A stretch of DNA of 64,000 nt from Sipunculus nudus (taxonomy: Eukaryota > Annelida > Sipuncula > Golfingiida > Sipunculidae): NCBI GenBank assembly GCA_026874595.1, contig CM049311.1, forward strand, positions 41,047,676 to 41,111,675. Direction: 5' to 3'. Of this stretch, positions 59,020-64,000 are shown piece after piece. The position numbers were made by a program, and so were the translations under genes. Position 1 is the stretch's first letter. Every line of letters starts with the position of its first letter. The notes under the pieces were generated by a model that worked only from the letters and a program-made list of their open reading frames with translations, was not told where the DNA came from and made no database searches.

Positions 59020-60440
59020 TCAAGATGGTGGACGCCGCCAAAGACATCGACCAGCCAACAGTTTTGTTTGCTGTTTGAACGAAACAAGATTTTATCTAAC
59101 AAGGGCGATGGGTTAAGTCAATCCTATAACACCTTCTTGCAAAACTGGAGGCCCCATTACATTTTTATCAGCGGGAATTTGTCAGAGTATACTGATTTGA
59201 CGAATACCATACTAGTGGTGGAAATGGGTATTTTTACCCAAGCCGGCAACCCGTGTAAAAAATCACCCATGACTTTGTATCACTGGTCAATAATATTGTT
59301 TATAGTATTTGGCGGCAAGTCAATATTAAATTGAATGGGGCCGAATTAAATGCACAAGATAATATGTACATGTATTTGGATAACTTATTAGGGTACAATA
59401 AAGGATACAAAGAAACCTGTTCATCCGGCATGACAAGATGCTTTAAAGATACACCCGGTAAATTCGATGAATCGCCCCGCGCCATGGGTGCAAACAGTAA
59501 AACAGACTACAGCGAATCCACCGCCGGTACCCGCGGTCCGCACGACTGGGGCATGGACGACGGCGGGGGCAAAACCTCTTACGCCAATATTACGTTGGAC
59601 AAAGCCACTTACAACTCGACCATCACGGGCAACGAAATCTATCAGACGGCGATCATTCCTTCGGCAAACGGAGAATTTTGTTTAACTAAAAATACTGCCA
59701 TTAAAGAATCCATTTTAAGGCGTCTTTAGGAAAAAATCTGGGATTTGAACCGGTTTTACATTTTCCCCTAAAACAATGAATTGTGCACAAATAGTGAACG
59801 GTCCAAACAAATTACTTTCAAGGCCACTATTCATAGCGATTTTACAAACAAAAAAAAAACATTTTCCCTTATGGCACTGATGTGACAATTGAATTTGATT
59901 TTACCTGATTCATAGATATTTCTTATCATGCAAATAGGAGGAAAAATAATCAATTTAAAATTATAAACATTGTATCTGGATGTCCGAAAATTCCAACCGT
60001 CTAATCGGTTCCAACATGCAGTTATATCCAGTTTAACCAAAATAAACATGCCTCTTCGTTATACTTTGAAACACAAGTTCACAAGAAGCCATAATTTACC
60101 AGTAAGTTGACCAATATGATACAAGCCCCGTTCACCAATATGATACAAAGGCAAATGTCACGTTGAATGGTATTTGGTTTTGTAGAAAGTAAAGCTTTAG
60201 CATGAGATGAAACGAAAAACCCCTATAGATTAAGAAGAACATGGCAATTTTGAAGCCGCTGTGGCTTGCGGGAACCATCCTGAATTTATGTATTCGGATT
60301 ATTGATTTTGTGCTTGACCATCAATTGCATGTGTGTTTTTTAATAATGTTGGGAAAACTGACTCATAAAACCAAAACGGATGAATATTCTATAAAAGAAT
60401 ATGTCCCCGCAAGCTATTATCCCCGTTTATTCATGTACTG
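59020..60440 (+). pseudogene. Double-jelly-roll major capsid protein (Polinton)
   Basis: The major capsid protein forms the icosahedral shell of Polinton and adintovirus particles. Its N-terminal part reads KMVDAAKDIDQPTVLFAV (59,020-59,073). After a frame change comes LSEYTDLTNTILVVEMGIF (59,179-59,235), like the first jelly-roll strands. A block with IWRQVNIKLNGAEL follows (59,308-59,349), then AQDNMYMYLDNLLGYNKGYK (59,352-59,411) and CFKDTPGKFDES (59,440-59,475). The open piece 59,331-59,729 is the longest intact stretch of the gene. Weak remnants continue to about 60,440. Several frameshifts break it. The match of the N-terminal half to Polinton and adintovirus capsid proteins is good. 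The C-terminal limit is uncertain. Confidence 0.8.
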
Positions 60441-60775
60441 AAAAGAAACATTTGAAGATAATGTATTTAGTACCGCTGAAAGGGTGGGATATGGGCAAGT
60501 TTTACAAGATTGTTTCACGAAATTAAATGCCCGAAAAGATATATTAAATTTAACCGGTTCCAAACAAGAAAAAGTGATAGGGGTACCAAATATATTAATC
60601 CTGCACTAGTAAGGTTATTTGATTCCGTATTTAAAGGAGCTGGAAAAAACTCTTCCAAAAATTAAAAAAAAATGCGTAAGTGAATTGCATTTCCAAAAGA
60701 TGAAACATCTAGCAATCATGCGTATACTTTAGAAATCGATGTATATCAGCCGGTTCCCCTACGCGCACATGAGCC
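60441..60775 (+). pseudogene. Unknown Polinton remnant
   Basis: Plus-strand pieces read KETFEDNVFSTAERVGYGQV (60,444-60,503) and LQDCFTKLNARKDILNLTGS (60,504-60,563), followed by a degraded stretch. They could be the capsid protein C-terminus or a separate gene. No family is recognised. Confidence 0.4.
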
Positions 60776-61390
60776 ATGGTTGGTTGGGAAGTACGTCAAC
60801 TTTTAGGTCCGTATGAGCAATGGGGGCCCCGGCGCCGTCCTTGCAAGCATTGTAAAGGACATTTAGCCAAGCATCTTGAAAACGATTACAGTTTTTCTGC
60901 CTGTTATGGACACTCGTTCAACTATCCTAGAGGTGGGTGTAACTCTACGCTGTTGTCTGTGCTGTCGGAATTCCATGACAGATATTTCCGCTGCCGTAGA
61001 GATGAGCATTTACGAGAATTGATCCGGGCCTACCACATTTCTGTGCATGAACCAGGAAACCTTAACCGGTTTTACGAAAAACATTTCCACTGCGGTTATA
61101 GTTTCTGCAGAGAGGGAAAAACGGATCTTTGAAACCCGCAGTACTCCCATCCAAGTGACATCAGCTGATATTTTGAATTTTCAAAGTATTTACCAACAAC
61201 ATCGGGGGAGAAATATTCCATGTGACGGATATCCCTACACGACAACCTCAATCGGTTTCAGTCAAACCCCGCAAAGTTACCACGTGAAACTCAAGACTTC
61301 GACTTTAGTGATGCAACAAACAAATACGAAAACCGTGACTGAGCCGTGGATAGACATTGCTTTACTAAAAGATGCCATGTTTACATGATG
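60776..61390 (+). pseudogene. Unknown Polinton gene remnant
   Basis: In one frame 60,776-61,132 is open (118 codons) and in another 61,047-61,388 (113 codons). The second reads NQETLTGFTKNISTAVIVSA, IFETRSTPIQVTSADILNFQ and GYPYTTTSIGFSQTPQSYHV, with the Thr/Ser-rich, beta-prone texture of a capsid-type protein. The Cys/His-rich text of the first frame is probably a shadow of the same gene read out of phase. No named family. Confidence 0.45.
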
Positions 61391-62190
61391 CACGCCTACA
61401 TGGGTCAAGAGAAAGAGGGGCTACCGAACAAGATAAACAAAAAGGTAAACACCCTATCCGTCACATATTTTATTTTCCAAGTTGGACTGTAAACAATTCT
61501 GCCCTACAGAAAATCAATTGTGTTCTCGGAAAATTGAAGAAAAGTTGTACGGGCTGGTGACGGACTATATCACCCCCGCGAAAACCCTCCCCATTGTTAA
61601 AGTTTACACCTAGCAAGGTAAACTCAACAAAAAAAGACTGTGGACATTATCCAACACCTTGTTGCACGTTCATTGGACCCTGATCTTACCTTACCAAGGG
61701 AACCATCACATCTAGTTAAAAAGTGGTATAAAACCAACATGTGTACCGTGTATTTTTCACTTCTCCCCGACCGTAGAATTGGATGTCCACGAATTTGATG
61801 GAGATTATGCCACAGCACGGGACTGTGTCTGCCACCATCCCTTTTTCACGCACACAACTGGAAGAAGGGGAGTTGCCCACACCCCACGGAATGGGGGCCG
61901 GAGAACAAGAACCAGGTGTAGTAGAAATGACAAACAGCATCAACGAATTCCTCGCTAGCCTGGGCACTCCACCAACCGCAGAGGGGTCAACCCCACCTAC
62001 ATCTCCGTCAGACAAAAAAAAAGAAAAAAAGTAAACGTCCTGATCCCGGGAAGAAACAACCATCATCAAAACGGATTAAACGCCAACAGGTTGTTCCTGA
62101 TGATGATGATGCCAGAAAGAAAGAAGAAAAGAAAATTACCAGCAAATTGAAATTAATTTCAATAAGATTATCAAAAAACTTTTAGTGAAA
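61391..62190 (+). pseudogene. Unknown Polinton gene remnant with a basic C-terminus
   Basis: Degraded pieces lead into an open stretch at 61,783-62,034. It reads TIPFSRTQLEEGELPTPHGM, GAGEQEPGVVEMTNSINEFL and ASLGTPPTAEGSTPPTSPSD, then lysines. After a frame change comes KRPDPGKKQPSSKRIKRQQV with an acidic DDDD tail (about 62,034-62,120). An acidic and proline-rich linker with a basic end resembles scaffold or minor capsid proteins, but this is only composition. It is the last gene before the right inverted repeat. Confidence 0.45.
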
Positions 62191-62329
62191 CTTTAAACCA
62201 TTAAACATTGAGAATTTTATGTGTTTGTATTGAATTAAAGTTTTGTATTGGATGATACCCTGCCTTTTATCTCTTTATGACGTTTGTGATATGTATGGGT
62301 TTGTGAGTGTTAAAGATTCCCTCACCTCC

Positions 62330-63110
62330 ACTTTAGTTCCCGCCAACTCCAATAGGGGGTGCTTTAGTTCCCGAACAGTTTCCCCACCAGGGTGCTTTAA
62401 TTTCCGAAAAGTTTCCTCTCCAGGGTGTTTTAGCTTTTGCCCAGCCCTCCCAGTGGATGCTTTAGTTCTTAGAGGAGTCCCAGTGTCGGGGTGCTTTAAT
62501 TTTTACACAGTCCCCTAATGGGATTTTTGATTCCAATACTTCCGAAAAGTCCCAGTGATGGGGTCCTTTAATAGTTCTCGGAAACTCAGCTGGTGCTTTA
62601 GTTTTTACCCAGTCCCCCAGTGGGTACTTTAGTTCTCGCCAGTCCCACCAGCGGGTGCTTTAGTTTATTAGGGGAGATGGTGCTTTAGTTTTCGCAAAGT
62701 CTTTTTTTTTACACAGTCCCCCAGTGGGGTGCTTTGCTTCCCGAACAGTTTCCCCAGTGGGTGCTTTAGTTCTTATCAGTTTCCCCTCCAGGTTGCTTTA
62801 TTTCTTACAGGAGTGCCAGTCGTTTGGGTGGATTAGCTTTTGCCAGGTCTTCCAAGGGTGCTTTAGTTATTAGAGGAGTCCTCCCCAGTGGGTGCTTTAG
62901 ATTTTTGCTGAGTCATTCCTGCTGATCCATCCCTGGTCTGAGTCTAAATACCGAAGTCCCAGAGGATACTTAAGTTCTCGCCAAGTCTCAAGTACTCAAG
63001 TGGGTACTTCGCAGTGAGACCTCCACTCGTGAGGGTGCTATAATTGTACGAGTTCACATCATTTTTATGAGTTATTTCACACCGTTTTATGAGTTATTAG
63101 TTATTGTACT
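62330..63110. repeat. Right terminal inverted repeat of the Polinton
   Basis: About fifteen units with the core GGGTGCTTTAGTT are joined by linkers such as CTCGCCAGTCCC, TTTTACACAGTCCCC and CCGAACAGTTTCCCC. Each is the reverse complement of a left-end unit. The last 50 bp (GAGTTATTTCACACCGTTTT and ATGAGTTATTAGTTATTGTACT) mirror the left terminus. Confidence 0.93.
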
Positions 63111-64000
63111 ACTAGTAGCCATTGCCCAAACTGTCGTCACATCCCAAGAAAGGGTCACCGAATATTGACGTGCAATTCTCCAGTCTTAAGAAACAGGTGA
63201 AGACCTTTGAAAAAGCTGTTACTCGAGAGATCGTCAGCCTTGATGATCAAATCGCTCATTTCAAGGATTAGGTTAAGGTCCTTGAAAATTATGTTGAACG
63301 AGAAAAGAAGCGTGTCAGAATTGCCGAAACACACAATTACTGATAGAAAGAGGACACCATATCAAACGGGATCCTGAAAGCTAAGCATAATAAACTTCAA
63401 ACAGGATTCAAGTAGACCCAAACAGAAGTGTAACTGCTGTCAACGACAGGGTGAAACCAGTCATGTCAGCGGGGAAGAGTAGAATAGCCCGAAAAGTAAA
63501 AGTAGTCTAGAGAAAATGCTCACCAGGACCCACTACAGTCAGTAACACAAAAGACTTTGGTAGAAAATTTCAAAGCTGATTTAAAGACATTACCCCCAAA
63601 TGTCCATTCTACAACAGCAATCATTGCCACAACAGGAACCAATTAAAACTGAAATGCCTCGGCCAGAGCAGGAATAGTTTATGCGCGTAATATAAATAAG
63701 AGTACATATGCGCCGAGTCAAGAAGAAAAGACCAACTTTAACCGTAGAATATATGGTATGATCCCTAGGTGAATGTCAACGTCAAGATGTTCATGAACCA
63801 TCGAGAGACACTTTTCAGAAATGCCATTCAAATGCCTTTTTCCTTGCACGGCGATCACCAGCCACCATCTTCATACACCATAACCAAGGAATATTTCCTG
63901 ACCAGCGAGCTAGCTAGAGAAGAATGTGATCTCGACTGGCCACTACTGTGATTCCAATACATTATAACTCGTGCTTGAAAGAAACTAAATATCGATGATA
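63111..64000 (+). pseudogene. Broken coding-like segment right of the Polinton
   Basis: From about 63,180 a plus-strand frame reads KKQVKTFEKAVTREIVSLDD, QIAHFKD, a stop, then VKVLENYVEREKKRVRIAET, giving the heptad texture of a coiled coil. Later pieces are Pro- and Gln-rich, and 63,769-63,951 is open for 60 codons. Charged coiled coil followed by low-complexity text can be found in retroelement gag proteins and in host proteins, so the family stays open. It may be the other half of the locus seen left of the Polinton. Confidence 0.35.

Larger units (their letters stand above)
40336..63110 (+). mobile_element. Polinton/Maverick (adintovirus-like) element, decayed, about 22.8 kb
   Basis: The two ends are inverted copies. 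The left reads from AGTACAATAACTACTAACTC and the right, reverse-complemented, from AGTACAATAACTAATAACTC. Polintons typically begin with AG, are 15-25 kb, have long inverted ends and carry a protein-primed family B polymerase, a packaging ATPase, a retroviral-type integrase, and capsid proteins. Polymerase, ATPase, integrase C-terminus and major capsid protein are all recognisable here on the plus strand, in that order. No 6-bp target duplication is evident with these boundaries (GGCGGT left, ACTAGT right). All genes are frameshifted, the polymerase carries an internal deletion and a transposon, and 3.5 kb of foreign repeats sits inside. A protease gene was not identified. Confidence 0.92.

Noticed and set aside
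59467-59685. Pro/Thr-rich plus-strand frame as a separate gene
   Set aside because: It is an out-of-phase reading of the major capsid protein, whose frame there matches the family.
60776-61132. Cys/His-rich frame as a zinc-binding protein
   Set aside because: An overlapping frame has better coding texture and continues the neighbouring remnant, so the cysteines are probably out-of-phase codons.
40336-63110. A herpesvirus-like or other large exogenous virus
   Set aside because: The polymerase is of the protein-primed Polinton type, the capsid is double jelly-roll, and the inverted ends bound about 23 kb, all of which point to a Polinton.

Overview
The window looks like non-coding, repeat-dominated DNA from a metazoan genome. 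It is AT-rich and has no rRNA, no operons and no intact host gene that I recognise. It carries long (TA)n tracts, C and G homopolymers, ancient remnants of CR1-like, BEL/Pao and Tigger/pogo elements, and several tandem-repeat families. The repeat style (units with GACCTTGACC, units with the palindrome GGTGGCGCCACC, units ending in ACAGACAGACA) suggests a marine invertebrate, most likely a mollusc such as a bivalve. That assignment is inference.

From 1 to 24 kb there are degenerate tandem arrays (0.3-1.3, 2.3-3.1, 11.7-12.6, 13.4-13.8 and 22.4-24.1 kb). A short element bounded by inverted repeats lies at 3.2-4.2 kb. A CR1-like reverse transcriptase relic at 7.7-8.5 kb is interrupted by a (TA)n tract and by a 258-bp nearly perfect palindrome. 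A Tigger/pogo transposase N-terminus with one frameshift lies at 15.5 kb. From 24.3 to 29.8 kb there is a 5.5-kb element bounded by imperfect inverted repeats, carrying a 2-kb internal tandem array. A second inverted-repeat element with (TA)n tracts spans 30.8-33.0 kb. A truncated BEL/Pao pol lies on the minus strand at 37.2-38.7 kb.

The main discovery is at 40,336-63,110: a complete but decayed, about 22.8-kb Polinton/Maverick (adintovirus-like) element. Its two long terminal inverted repeats (about 760-780 bp) are built largely of 35-45 bp tandem units. All recognisable genes are on the plus strand. In order these are a protein-primed type family B DNA polymerase, an FtsK/HerA-type packaging ATPase, a set of unrecognised genes including strongly basic proteins, the C-terminal chromodomain-like end of a retroviral-type integrase, more unknown genes, and a double-jelly-roll major capsid protein. 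Every gene is broken by frameshifts, although some frameshifts in A or C homopolymers could be consensus errors. The polymerase has lost an internal segment with two palm motifs, and it is split by a 1.9-kb transposon with inverted ends and a TA target duplication. About 3.5 kb of unrelated host-type repeats sits where the integrase core should be. I therefore read it as an endogenised relic of a replicating, capsid-encoding element, itself colonised by other transposons.

The remaining stretches contain no gene I can support.
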